A stretch of 64,000 nucleotides of DNA from JAFKFH01 sp017307375 (GCA_965229335.1 OZ245874.1:4030001-4094000); one strand, 5' to 3'; positions 1-8,153 are shown, counted from the stretch's first letter. Numbers and translations: made by a program. Notes: generated by a model from the sequence alone, not told the origin.

Positions 1-718
1 ACGCATTGAACAGGTAGTCCGCGCGGCTGCCCCATCGGCGAAACACCGAAACCGCTTCGATCACGCCGTCGACCGCACCGCCAAAAATCCTCGTCTCATC
101 GGAGTCGAGAAGATCAGCGAGGGATTGCGGAGCAAAATCGTATATGCGCGATGCTCCGACCCTGGCCATGGTCGCAGGAAAAAGTGACAGGAAAGCGGGC
201 TTCAACCTGTCGATTGCCGTCTCGAGTCGCGCCCCCGCGCTGTCCCATGCCCGCAGTTTCTCACGCAGGTTCTCTGAAATCGGGCGCTGCAGATCAAGCG
301 CTTCATCAGCAAGATCGAGCACGAATACTTCGTTGTCCCCGCGAATATCCAGACCTTGCTGCCAAGCCCCCCAAGGCGTTCCGATCTCGAGCTGGAAATA
401 GCCGGCGACGTAACCTTCTTCGCGTAGCCTGGCGCCGAAGTGCGCAAAGAGTTCAGGGGATGGATCCCGGACGATCATCCCGCCGACACCGTAGGGGGTG
501 ACGAGGTCCCGACCGCGACCATCGGTGCGCTCGACCGCCGGAACGACAAGCCGACCGTTACCATATCGGAAATCCAGGAGCGACACGGCCGAGCCGGGGG
601 CGTTGGCGAGTGCACGGTGATAGCTGTTGCTATGGGCCGGCCAACCGATATCGCGAACGGCCTCGTTCCATTTCGATTCATCGTCAAGCGGTATGCGGTG
701 AAGCATCGACATCGGCAT
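1..718 (-). CDS. FemAB/lipid II:glycine glycyltransferase-like GNAT protein (C-terminus off window)
   Basis: An open frame of 239 codons runs from ATG at 716-718 off the left edge, so the C-terminus is missing. An in-frame TAG lies just upstream; ATGs at codons 3 and 5 are alternatives. The protein resembles FemAB/Acetyltransf_6 GNAT-fold enzymes that transfer aminoacyl or acyl groups. A 'TPYGVGGMIV' stretch near residue 75 is followed by a family-like pattern in which an Arg-rich helix ('LREKLRAWDSAG') leads to 'ATMARVGA' and then 'IFGGAVDGVIEAV'. It points away from the metallo-hydrolase at 996. In this context it may modify a peptide or surface product of the island; that role is inference. 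The family call is moderately secure, the substrate unknown. Confidence 0.7.
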   Translation of the reverse strand, partial: MPMSMLHRIPLDDESKWNEAVRDIGWPAHSNSYHRALANAPGSAVSLLDFRYGNGRLVVPAVERTDGRGRDLVTPYGVGGMIVRDPSPELFAHFGARLREEGYVAGYFQLEIGTPWGAWQQGLDIRGDNEVFVLDLADEALDLQRPISENLREKLRAWDSAGARLETAIDRLKPAFLSLFPATMARVGASRIYDFAPQSLADLLDSDETRIFGGAVDGVIEAVSVFRRWGSRADYLFNA

Positions 719-995
719 ATCGAACCATGTGAACTAGCGCCAGGACCAGAGACATAACAGCAGCGTGAGGCCACGTCGTCCTGCCATTCCCGACGGGGCA
801 ACATCTACTTCCTCCGCAAGACCGATGGCGATGATGCGACGTGCTGCGCGGTTCAATCCGAATGAATGCGACGATTTGCCCCCTTTCTTGCCTCCATGCC
901 CGCCCTGCTGCATGAATGAATGAATTGGACTTCCCCGCGATGATCGACTAGGTCAGACCGGCATGAGTTCAGCATAGGATGTTGGAAGTCGAACA
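719..995. promoter_or_regulatory. divergent intergenic region between FemAB-like and metallo-hydrolase genes
   Basis: These 277 bp separate two divergent genes and must hold their promoters unless the small frame at 734-913 is real. A short tandem ATGA repeat lies at about 912-924. GGAAG seven bases before the ATG at 996 is a good ribosome binding site for the metallo-hydrolase. No clear -35/-10 pair was identified. Confidence 0.35.
734..913 (-). CDS. possible 59-residue small protein upstream of the FemAB-like gene
   Basis: A small frame from ATG 911-913 to TAG 734-736 ends 15 bp before the FemAB-like start on the same strand. The N-terminus is Gly/Lys-rich (MQQGGHGGKKGGKSS), the middle is 'RRIIAIGLAEEVDVAP', and the C-terminus is hydrophobic with two Trp. 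No clear Shine-Dalgarno sequence precedes the ATG and no family is recognised. It could be a short substrate peptide of the island or a chance frame. Position and length are the only support. Confidence 0.25.
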   Translation of the reverse strand: MQQGGHGGKKGGKSSHSFGLNRAARRIIAIGLAEEVDVAPSGMAGRRGLTLLLCLWSWR

Positions 996-2420
996 ATGAC
1001 CCGCCCGCTCGAGGTTACATTTGTAAGCCATGCATGCCTCAAGATTTCGGGAGAGTTCGGGACGCTACTCTGCGACCCCTGGTTTCTTAATGAACCAGTC
1101 TACAATCTCTCCACCTGGAAGTTTCCCGCAGCGGTCATTCCCCCGGAGGAATTGGTCAGCGGAGTGGACTATCTGTTCATCAGCCACTCGCATGAAGATC
1201 ACTTCCACATTCCGTCGATCGATCATATCGATCGCAACGTGACGGTGCTGCTGCCCGCGTATGAGAGCCATCCATCGCTCAGGGCGCACGCGGTCGAGCG
1301 CATGATGCGGGAACTGGGTTTCCATCGCATTAGGAGGATCAAGGGATGGGACACGGTGATGCTGGGCGGCGTCACGCCGTTCACCTTCATCCCGGCCGCC
1401 GACACGCGGCAGCATGATTGGGAAAATGCCGGCTTCGTCCTCGCCCATCCCGACGCGACGATCCTCAACCTGAACGACAACGTCAACGACGCCTCGCTCT
1501 GCCAGGAAATCAAGCGCCGATGGCCGGTGATTGATCTAGCGCTGGTTCAGGCCGGCGGCGTTACCATGTTTCCGGGCTGCTTCAAGTTGTCCGACGCCGA
1601 GATGAAGGCTGCCGCCGATGCGCGCAAAGTGACATTCAACGAGCAGCGCCGGGTCCTCGACATCATCAAGCCGATATCCATTGCGCCTTTCGCTGCGGAC
1701 TTCTGCTGGCTGGACGAACGCCTCTTTCATTGCAATTGGGCAAATCGCACCACGCCGAAGCTGTTTACCGCCTTCGCGAATAGCGAATTCCCGGAAACTG
1801 AAGTGGTGCTGCTGCTGCCCTCCGACGTCTGGACCAAATCTGGCGGTGTCCGCAAGAATCATCCCGGGGTTGACTGGGACGACATGCTGGGCGAAATCCG
1901 CAAGCTGCAGCAACGGTTCAAACCCAAGCTCGACGCGATCGATGCCTGGCTGCGCGATTCCGACTTAAGCGACATGGAAGCGCGGACGCGGCAGCGCACG
2001 ACCATCACCCAACGGCGTATCACCCAGGACTGGGTCAATTTCTCGGCACGTTTCCGCTTCCAGATCGAGGGGCCGAATTCCGGCTTTTCCTACGTGCTCA
2101 AGGCGGATCCCTCGACCGGCGTCGCCTTCGACTGGGACGATCGCGGTGCCGTCGACCAGACACTGCATATAGAAGAGATCGACTGGGCCGCGATCCTCGA
2201 CGGCAGGCTGACCTCGCATACGATCCAGTGGGTCGCAAAGGCGGTGCAGCATGTGGACTACCGGATCGATATGGGGCGCTTCTGGTACTGGCGCGAATAT
2301 CATGAGGACCTCGAGGGGAGCCGGTCGCAGGTCCTGCTCGACGACAGCCAGTTTCCGACCGTTCGCCAGCGCGTCCGGCCCCGCCATGCCAGCTTCCCGA
2401 TGCCGGGAGAATGGGATTGA
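996..2420 (+). CDS. metallo-beta-lactamase-fold hydrolase (CMP-Neu5Ac hydroxylase/UlaG-like, no Rieske domain)
   Basis: A 474-residue protein whose first half is a metallo-beta-lactamase fold. The metal motif HSHEDH is at residues 64-69, preceded by 'DPWF' near residue 27 as in UlaG/CMAH-like proteins. The C-terminal 200 residues form a separate domain with many Trp and charged residues. The N-terminal Rieske domain of true CMP-Neu5Ac hydroxylases is absent, so that reaction should not be assumed. SD GGAAG lies 7 bp upstream. The stop overlaps the next gene by 10 bp, which suggests translational coupling with the formyltransferase. Context suggests modification or trimming of the island's product; substrate unknown. 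Confidence 0.75.
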   Translation: MTRPLEVTFVSHACLKISGEFGTLLCDPWFLNEPVYNLSTWKFPAAVIPPEELVSGVDYLFISHSHEDHFHIPSIDHIDRNVTVLLPAYESHPSLRAHAVERMMRELGFHRIRRIKGWDTVMLGGVTPFTFIPAADTRQHDWENAGFVLAHPDATILNLNDNVNDASLCQEIKRRWPVIDLALVQAGGVTMFPGCFKLSDAEMKAAADARKVTFNEQRRVLDIIKPISIAPFAADFCWLDERLFHCNWANRTTPKLFTAFANSEFPETEVVLLLPSDVWTKSGGVRKNHPGVDWDDMLGEIRKLQQRFKPKLDAIDAWLRDSDLSDMEARTRQRTTITQRRITQDWVNFSARFRFQIEGPNSGFSYVLKADPSTGVAFDWDDRGAVDQTLHIEEIDWAAILDGRLTSHTIQWVAKAVQHVDYRIDMGRFWYWREYHEDLEGSRSQVLLDDSQFPTVRQRVRPRHASFPMPGEWD

Positions 2421-3292
2421 TTAAACTGCGCTGGGCCCTGGCCGGCGGGAAGCCGCAGGCGATCGCCTGCCTCGAGGCCTTGGCGGCAGCCGGCTTTCCG
2501 CCCGACTTCGTGATGCTGCCGCAAGGCCTGCCCGATACGGATCTTGCCGAAATGGCCACGGCGACGACCGGCCTCGGCGTTCCCCTGCATGACAATGACA
2601 AGGCTCGACTGGCGGGACTGGTGCGCGAACTAGACCTTCTGCTCGTTTGCCGTTTCGAACTGTTGCCCGCCCAGGTCTTCGGCGCGCCGCGTATAGCGGC
2701 GCTCAACATCCACTCGTCGCTGCTTCCAGCCTATCGCGGCGTGCATCCGGTGTCGTGGGCGCTCGTAAATGGCGCCGAGGAAACCGGCGTGACGATCCAC
2801 CGGATCGACGCCGGGATCGATACGGGCCCGATTGTCGCCCAGGCAGCGATATCCATATCCGATCAGCATGATCTGTGGTCGCTGACGCAAGACCTGGATC
2901 GGCTGGGCGCCCAGCTTGCCGTCTCGACTTTCCGGGGTATTGCGGCAAGCGGTGACCTGCCGAAGCCCATCGTGTCGCCCTATCGGAGAAGCTATGGCCG
3001 CCGGCGTACGGCAGCCGATGGCCGGATCGACTGGTCGAAGCCCGCGCGAGCAGTCTTCAATCTTGTCCGCGCGCTACCGGCACCGTTACCGCCAGCTTAC
3101 ACCATCACGCCGGGCGGCGTGACGACAGCGGTGCGCCGCGCAGAGATCATCCAGGACAACTCTGGCGATCAGCTCCCTGGTCTCGTTCTCGCCGTCGACA
3201 GCTCGGGATGGTGCGACATTCAATGTGGCTCAGGCAGCCGGCTGAGAGCGCATCTCGAACCCCTGCCGAGCGTGGGCATTCGGTTTCAATGA
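2411..3292 (+). CDS. formyltransferase (Fmt/ArnA-type N-terminal domain)
   Basis: A 293-residue protein with the 10-formyltetrahydrofolate-dependent formyltransferase fold. The catalytic triad expected for the family is visible: Asn99 and His101 in 'LNIHSSLLPAYRG', and Asp137 in 'IDTGP'. A C-terminal OB-like domain follows from about residue 200. Housekeeping methionyl-tRNA formyltransferase normally sits beside def; here the gene lies in a modification island and its N-terminus is divergent, so an amine formyl transfer onto a sugar or peptide is more likely than tRNA formylation. The ATG lies inside the 3' end of the metallo-hydrolase gene, with GGGAGA just upstream. Confidence 0.75.
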   Translation: MGLIKLRWALAGGKPQAIACLEALAAAGFPPDFVMLPQGLPDTDLAEMATATTGLGVPLHDNDKARLAGLVRELDLLLVCRFELLPAQVFGAPRIAALNIHSSLLPAYRGVHPVSWALVNGAEETGVTIHRIDAGIDTGPIVAQAAISISDQHDLWSLTQDLDRLGAQLAVSTFRGIAASGDLPKPIVSPYRRSYGRRRTAADGRIDWSKPARAVFNLVRALPAPLPPAYTITPGGVTTAVRRAEIIQDNSGDQLPGLVLAVDSSGWCDIQCGSGSRLRAHLEPLPSVGIRFQ

Positions 3293-3377
3293 AGAAATTC
3301 AAGAAAAGATCGATGCTTTCGATCCCTGCCGGAACAAAATTCGGCGAGCAGGATAAAATAGAGAAAAGCGTTAAGGC

Positions 3378-5132
3378 CTAGCCACCGCGACCTGCGCTGT
3401 CCATCATGCCAAGGCCTGACACGATTTCGGTGGCCGCTTCGCGCACTGTTTCCCAATCGCCCGCGGCCGCCAACTTGCCCTCCGTGAGCAACAGGACGTG
3501 ATCGGCAGCCTGCACCGTGCTCGGGCGGTGCGCGACGACCAGCATCGTGCAGCGACCGCGCAGCCGCGCAAGAGCCGCGGTCACCGCAGCCTCGGTCGCG
3601 GCGTCGAGCGCGGCGGTGGCTTCATCGAGCACCAGGAAGGCAGGTTGGCGTAGCAGCGCACGGGCCAGAACGATCCGTTGCCGTTCGCCGCCCGACAGCC
3701 TGATCCCCCGGTCCCCCACCACCGTGTCGAGGCCCGCGGGCAAGGCCCGCACGAAATCGGCTGCAGCGGCCTGGTCGAGTGCCTCCCATAAGTCATCGTC
3801 GGAGGCATCGGGCCGGGCCAGCCGCAGGTTGGCGGCGATCGAGTCGTGAAACAGGAAAGGATCCTGTGGCACAGTGGCCGTCGCGCGTCGCCAGCTCGCT
3901 CGGCGATCAGGCGACAGCAAGCTGTCGTCGATCCAGACGCTCCCTGCATCTGGCATGGTAAGCCCGGACACCAGATCGGCCAGCGTCGACTTGCCGGCCC
4001 CCGACGGCCCGATCAGCGCCGTCACCTTGCCGGCCGGGAGGTCGGCATCGATCCCCGCAAGTCCGACCGTCTCACCGTCAGCCCCCTCGTAGACGACGCG
4101 GACCCCGCGCAGGCGGATCGCATGCCGCGGCATCGCAATCGGCATCGGCTCGACCGGTTCCCGGGCATTGCGGCAATCGGCCAGCGTCTCGTCATACGAG
4201 GCAAGCACGGCCAGCGCGCCATCGAGCTGGCGCCAACTGGAAAGCCCGTTCAAGGTGGTCTGGACGAGGCGGCCATAGGCGAGGATCAGCACCAGGGCCT
4301 CGGCGAGCGGCACGGCGAAGACGGCGATCGACAGATAGAGGGTCGCGGCGACGGCGGATGCCGCAGCGACCTGAAATATCGCGCGTTCGTTGGCGCGCAG
4401 TCGCTCATATGCCCGCAAACCGGCCCTTACGGCATCGAAGCGTTTCGCAATCCCGGCAGCGCGGGCGGCCTCGGCGCCGAAACCCTTGATGATGCGCATG
4501 CCCGCGAGATCGTCGGCCAGGTCGGCCATCGCCAGGCGGTTTGTCGCCACCATTTCCCGGCTGACGCGATAGCCCCTGTGGTCGAATTTCCGGGTCACCA
4601 GAATGATGGTGAGGGCGGCAGCCATGGCGGAAAGTGTCATCGCCGGCGACAGGGAGAGGGCGGCAACCAGGACGAGAGGGATCGTGCAGAGCGACCCGGC
4701 CACCGCCATCGCCTGTACGACACCCTGCCCGACCTTGCCGGTTTCGCCCGCGATGGCCTGCTGCATTTCGCCGACGCGCAAACTGCGAAATCGTGCCCAT
4801 TCCATCGACAGCACCGCGGCGTGCAACGTGCTGCGCAGGCGATCGGCGACATCCCGCGCGAGGCCGTCGACGGCCAGGGATCTGGCACGCACGACCAGGG
4901 CCGCCAGGCAGATCAGCGCGACATAGCCAAAGAGCGCTGCAAGCAGCGACGCGTCGGTCGCGCCGGTCGCACCATTGCCGACCCCGATGATCGTCAACAG
5001 CGGCGGCAGCGCCAGTACCCCTGCCGCCTCGGCCAGTCCCGCAACGGCACTCAGCACGAGGACCCAGACGATCCGGGCCCGCCCGATCGTCGAAACATGG
5101 CGAATCAGCGGTCCCAGCGACGGGGCGTTCAC
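3378..5132 (-). CDS. ABC transporter, fused permease-ATPase exporter
   Basis: A 584-residue half-transporter of the type I exporter class. Residues 1-310 form the transmembrane domain, with hydrophobic segments near 20-50, 65-82, 145-180 and 255-290. The ATPase follows: Walker A GPSGAGKS at 375-382, signature LSGGERQ near 485, and Walker B ending in LDEATAALD. There is no N-terminal C39 peptidase, so it would export without cleaving a leader. The start is GTG at 5130-5132, overlapping the TGA of an upstream frame by four bases (GTGA). It most likely exports the product of the neighbouring precursor and cyclase genes; that is inference. Confidence 0.9.
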   Translation of the reverse strand: MNAPSLGPLIRHVSTIGRARIVWVLVLSAVAGLAEAAGVLALPPLLTIIGVGNGATGATDASLLAALFGYVALICLAALVVRARSLAVDGLARDVADRLRSTLHAAVLSMEWARFRSLRVGEMQQAIAGETGKVGQGVVQAMAVAGSLCTIPLVLVAALSLSPAMTLSAMAAALTIILVTRKFDHRGYRVSREMVATNRLAMADLADDLAGMRIIKGFGAEAARAAGIAKRFDAVRAGLRAYERLRANERAIFQVAAASAVAATLYLSIAVFAVPLAEALVLILAYGRLVQTTLNGLSSWRQLDGALAVLASYDETLADCRNAREPVEPMPIAMPRHAIRLRGVRVVYEGADGETVGLAGIDADLPAGKVTALIGPSGAGKSTLADLVSGLTMPDAGSVWIDDSLLSPDRRASWRRATATVPQDPFLFHDSIAANLRLARPDASDDDLWEALDQAAAADFVRALPAGLDTVVGDRGIRLSGGERQRIVLARALLRQPAFLVLDEATAALDAATEAAVTAALARLRGRCTMLVVAHRPSTVQAADHVLLLTEGKLAAAGDWETVREAATEIVSGLGMMDSAGRGG

Positions 5133-5446
5133 ACCTGGCCATCCTGGTCGGGGAGCGGGCCGCTAAGCCGCCGATACCCGGGGTTCGAAAGGTCGAGAAA
5201 CAGACGCGAACGCCCAGCCAGCGCACGGTGCCGCAACCGGTGAGCCCTGAAATCGCGGCCTGCGAGCAAAGTCACCATCTCGGGACCGCGCAAGTCGGGC
5301 CGTGGCCGATCCAGGCATCTCGGTGACGATGGGTATCGATTTGCATATCCATCGTCCTTTATCCGGATCAGCATGATGAAGTCGAGCGGTTCGTCGATCC
5401 AGCTGCTCGTCGGCGGCCTGCCGCGGCGCCCCGGGTAAACTTGCAT
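5129..5446 (-). CDS. possible 105-residue protein overlapping the ABC exporter start
   Basis: This frame runs from ATG 5444-5446 to a TGA overlapping the exporter's GTG start in a GTGA arrangement, which usually marks real coupled genes. AAGGG lies about 10 bases upstream of the ATG. The product is Arg/Pro-rich with no recognised family ('PLDFIMLIRIKDDGYANRY' near the N-terminus, 'RSRLFLDLSNPGYRRL' near the C-terminus). It does not show the Cys-His-Asp pattern or AHAW motif of lasso B2 leader peptidases. Third-position GC is weaker than in neighbouring genes. It is a candidate small gene or a decayed one. Confidence 0.35.
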   Translation of the reverse strand: MQVYPGRRGRPPTSSWIDEPLDFIMLIRIKDDGYANRYPSSPRCLDRPRPDLRGPEMVTLLAGRDFRAHRLRHRALAGRSRLFLDLSNPGYRRLSGPLPDQDGQV

Positions 5447-5560
5447 GACGGTAAACCCTTCTTGCCCCGCTTGCCGCCCAGGCCGGGCGCAACCGAGATT
5501 TCTGTTCCCTGGAAAACGAGGCTCTTGTAGGACTCGGTTCACACGGACTGCAGAGGCGGC
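5133..5560. other. 428 bp between exporter and PqqD-like gene, searched for a B2 protease
   Basis: I read this stretch in all frames because a lasso-type leader peptidase would be expected near here. Only the weak minus-strand frame at 5129-5446 stands out. The right end must carry the promoter of the PqqD-like gene, which has AGAGG five bases before its ATG. No palindrome or terminator-like hairpin is obvious. Confidence 0.5.
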
Positions 5561-5845
5561 ATGGCATCGATCAGTCGACAAACCCGCGTTCGTCGCAAGC
5601 CAGACGTTCCGGCCGCCGAAATCAACGGCGAACTGGTGACGATGAATGCTGAACTTGGCGAATACTACAGCCTCAATCCAGTCGCCTCGGACATCTGGCA
5701 CCGTCTTGTCGAGCCAAGGACGGTCCAGGAACTCGTGGCCGAACTGGCCGAAAGTTACGCGGGAGACTTGAGCGTTATCGAGGCCGACGTGATCTTCCTC
5801 GTCGAAGGTCTCTCGGCGAAAGGACTGCTGATCACCGAGGGCTAA
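5561..5845 (+). CDS. PqqD family protein (RiPP recognition element)
   Basis: A 94-residue protein with the PqqD winged-helix pattern: a basic N-terminus, a beta-hairpin segment ('GELVTMNAELGEYYSLN'), 'SDIWHRL', a helix with 'TVQELVAELAESY', and a C-terminal helix ending 'LVEGLSAKGLL'. PqqD-like domains bind leader peptides and present them to modifying enzymes; in lasso pathways the equivalent is the B1 protein. It is convergent with the asparagine-synthetase-like gene, with only 3 bp between their ends. AGAGG lies 5 bases before the ATG. Expected partner: the 52-residue peptide encoded at 7775-7933. Confidence 0.88.
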   Translation: MASISRQTRVRRKPDVPAAEINGELVTMNAELGEYYSLNPVASDIWHRLVEPRTVQELVAELAESYAGDLSVIEADVIFLVEGLSAKGLLITEG

Positions 5846-5848
5846 CGG

Positions 5849-7741
5849 CTAAATATTGCTGCCTTCGGCCCACCTGATGAACGAGCCGATCGCAACCCCG
5901 CGGCCCAGCAGGTTCATCAGTTCGCCATAGCGGGGCTCGGCCGTGGTCGCATCGGCCGGCCAGTCGGCGAGGATGCTGCGAAGGCGCGGGACATCGATTG
6001 TCTCCCGCCCCAGCGCGCTGGCCTCGATTCCGTCGAGTTCGGCGGCAAGCCAGTCACGCCGGCGCGACGCCCAGTCGAACCATTCGGCGATCTGCACGCC
6101 GCTGCGCCGTTCGGCCAGCACTTCTGGCGGCAGGCGATCAGACAGCACGCGGCGGGCCAGGAAACGGTCATGGCCCAGCCGCGTGAACTGGTCGGGCGGA
6201 ATGGCCAGGCAGAATTCGGCCAGCCGGACATCGCCCAGCGGATCGCGCCGCTCGATGCCGTCGCGAAAATGCTGGCATGTCGACATGGTCCGCGCCACCG
6301 CGGTGCGCTCCATCAGGCGCAGCCTGGCGCGGCGGCGCCAGGATGCAGCGGAATCCCCGGTGTGGAAGGATCGCCAGATCCCGTCCATGTCGATCGCCTG
6401 AGCGGCCGCTTCACGCAATGCCGTGTGCCGGCGCCAGATCGGCGCCCCGTGCGGCAGGCGGGCCCGCAGATCGCGCAGCCATTGCGGCGTGAAGGCCAGC
6501 AGATGCGGCAATACCGGCATGTCCTGGCTTGCCGCCAGGGCAGCGGCATACAAGGCCTCGGGCATGTCCCGCCATTCCGGCCGCAGGGAATTCGGCAGGG
6601 CCGATGCCGACAACGTGGCATTTCCCGACAGGCCGACGAATATCGACGCCGCCCCGAGACTGCGCGCCTGCGTCCAGGCCCCGCGCAACCAGGTCGCCGG
6701 CAGCAGATGGATCGGCGGACGCCCGGCCCAGTGAAAGCCGCTGCGGGTCGTTTCCTCGAACGACTCCAGGCTTGCCGGCACCGCATGCGCCACGATCGCG
6801 GGGTGCAGCCGGGCGGTTGCCTGGGCATGGGCCCATTCGTCCTGGATATGACCCGGCCCGCATGCGGGCAGCGGGCTGGCCGGATCCGGGCGGACCGTGA
6901 AGGTATGGATGGGCCTGGAGCCCGCAAGACGTGCCGCCGTCGCCGCGATGCCGCCGGAGTCGAGCCCGCCCGACAGCATCGAGGCGAGCAGGCCATCACG
7001 CGGCATCGCCTCCCCGACGACCAGATCAAGAAGGTCGCGGGCCGCCTCGACATAATCGTCATCGCGCCGGAACCGCACCCGGCGTCCCGGATCGAGCCGC
7101 CAATAGCGCGATATCCGGGCACCGGTTGCCGCCGACCAATCGAGCAACTGGCCTGGCAATAGCTGGCGGATTCCACGAAAACAGGTCTTTTCCCAATCCA
7201 GCGACGCCGTGAAAGCGGCGCGCGCGACCATCTCCGGATCGAGTTCCCTGGGCACTCGCGGGTGTGCGAACAGCGGACTGACGATGTTGGCGAAAAAAAT
7301 CTGGCCGGGCGCCTCGTGAAAAAACAGCGCCCGCCCGCCTGTGCGGTCCGTCGCCAGCAACAGGCGTCGCTCGACGGCATCCCACCACGCGATCGCGAAG
7401 TCGCCATGCAGGCGCAGCAGCCCGTCGGCCCCCCAACGCAACAGGACCTGGGCCACGATGGCATCGTCCGTCACCGCGGCGAGCCCGAGAGCGGCGGAGA
7501 GTTCATCGCGATTTGCCAGCCACCCTTCCAGGGCCAGCATATGGCACCCATCGGCACAAACCATCGGTCGCCGATTGCTTCGACGCTGCCGCGTGCGGGC
7601 CCCATGCCCGACAGCCACGAAACAGGTCTCGTCCAGATAGCGATCGACTTCGCCGACATCGGGGTATCGGCGCAACGCTTGCGTGTAGGGTTCAGGACCG
7701 GGCGGAACAACCCCACCGCAGGCGCCGAAAACGATGGTCAA
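5849..7741 (-). CDS. asparagine synthetase-like enzyme (lasso-cyclase type)
   Basis: A 630-residue protein with a glutaminase-like N-terminal half and an adenylating synthetase half carrying the pyrophosphate loop SGGLDS at residues 257-262. It starts with TTG (7739-7741) behind GGAAGGG. The mature N-terminus would be MTIVFGACGG, so the catalytic Cys2 of class II amidotransferases is missing and glutamine hydrolysis is unlikely from this start. Such enzymes (McjC-like) activate an acidic side chain by AMP and close an isopeptide or amide bond. A precursor-like peptide ends 33 bp upstream on the same strand, which supports a peptide-cyclase or ligase role. Ordinary asparagine synthesis is less likely. 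Confidence 0.85.
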   Translation of the reverse strand: MTIVFGACGGVVPPGPEPYTQALRRYPDVGEVDRYLDETCFVAVGHGARTRQRRSNRRPMVCADGCHMLALEGWLANRDELSAALGLAAVTDDAIVAQVLLRWGADGLLRLHGDFAIAWWDAVERRLLLATDRTGGRALFFHEAPGQIFFANIVSPLFAHPRVPRELDPEMVARAAFTASLDWEKTCFRGIRQLLPGQLLDWSAATGARISRYWRLDPGRRVRFRRDDDYVEAARDLLDLVVGEAMPRDGLLASMLSGGLDSGGIAATAARLAGSRPIHTFTVRPDPASPLPACGPGHIQDEWAHAQATARLHPAIVAHAVPASLESFEETTRSGFHWAGRPPIHLLPATWLRGAWTQARSLGAASIFVGLSGNATLSASALPNSLRPEWRDMPEALYAAALAASQDMPVLPHLLAFTPQWLRDLRARLPHGAPIWRRHTALREAAAQAIDMDGIWRSFHTGDSAASWRRRARLRLMERTAVARTMSTCQHFRDGIERRDPLGDVRLAEFCLAIPPDQFTRLGHDRFLARRVLSDRLPPEVLAERRSGVQIAEWFDWASRRRDWLAAELDGIEASALGRETIDVPRLRSILADWPADATTAEPRYGELMNLLGRGVAIGSFIRWAEGSNI

Positions 7742-7774
7742 GACACCCTTCCGGGATCCCGCCGGGGTGTGCGG

Positions 7775-7933
7775 TCAACTCCTCGATGCCGGAGTAGTGT
7801 CCGTCGTCCGCGAGGCAGTGTTCAGGGTCTGGGTCAATGGAAGAACAGTAAACTCCGGCTTGGCCCATACAGGTTTCGAAGAAACATGCTGCACCGGGGC
7901 CGAGGAAGCTTCTTCAGAGGCTTGATCCATCAT
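7775..7933 (-). CDS. 52-residue candidate RiPP precursor peptide
   Basis: A short frame from ATG 7931-7933 (a second ATG follows at once, better spaced from GGAG) to TGA 7775-7777, 33 bp upstream of the asparagine-synthetase-like gene on the same strand. It reads as an acidic N-terminus (MMDQASEEASS), then 'KPVWAKPEFTVLPLTQTLN', then a Thr/Ser-rich tail ending TTPASRS. The aromatic-x2-Pro-x-hydrophobic pattern (W-AK-P-E-F) matches the leader motif recognised by RRE/B1 proteins in lasso-type pathways. The tail has no Gly start and offers only one acidic residue (Asp45), so a classical lasso ring is not obvious. Confidence 0.6.
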   Translation of the reverse strand: MMDQASEEASSAPVQHVSSKPVWAKPEFTVLPLTQTLNTASRTTDTTPASRS

Positions 7934-8033
7934 CAAACTCCGTTCTGGGCGGGCGGCACAGGAATCCGCCGGGAGGCGAGGGTCACAGGCCGGACACCGG
8001 CAGCGCGACCCAACTCACGCGCGATTTTAAGAG

Positions 8034-8060
8034 GTTGTCTACAACAAATTAGACTCTAAT
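8034..8060. promoter_or_regulatory. paired palindromes in an AT-rich divergent promoter region
   Basis: The gap 7934-8153 separates the precursor/cyclase genes from the tail-collar operon. It holds an AT-rich island with two perfect inverted repeats only two bases apart: GTTGT-CT-ACAAC at 8034-8045 and ATTAGA-C-TCTAAT at 8048-8060. They sit where a regulator could control both directions. No regulator gene lies in the island, so the binding protein is unknown. Confidence 0.5.
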
Positions 8061-8153
8061 ACATAATATTACACTTTACGTGCGCTGATGTCCAGTTTCT
8101 CTTAGTGAACGTGTGGGGAGTGAAATCAAGTATCAGCAACCAGGAGGGACGGT

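Noticed and set aside
3846..5243. Long plus-strand open frame (465 codons) antisense to the ABC exporter
   Set aside because: It is a shadow of the exporter gene; the product is an Arg/Gly/Gln-rich string with no family pattern.
5282..5374. 26-residue frame MDMQIDTHRHRDAW near 5360 as a second precursor peptide
   Set aside because: It lacks a ribosome binding site and a leader motif, and lies inside a longer coupled frame.
5561..7933. Calling this a classical lasso peptide cluster
   Set aside because: No B2 protease was found, and the candidate core lacks an N-terminal Gly and a suitably spaced Asp or Glu. Only the general RiPP-like architecture is supported.
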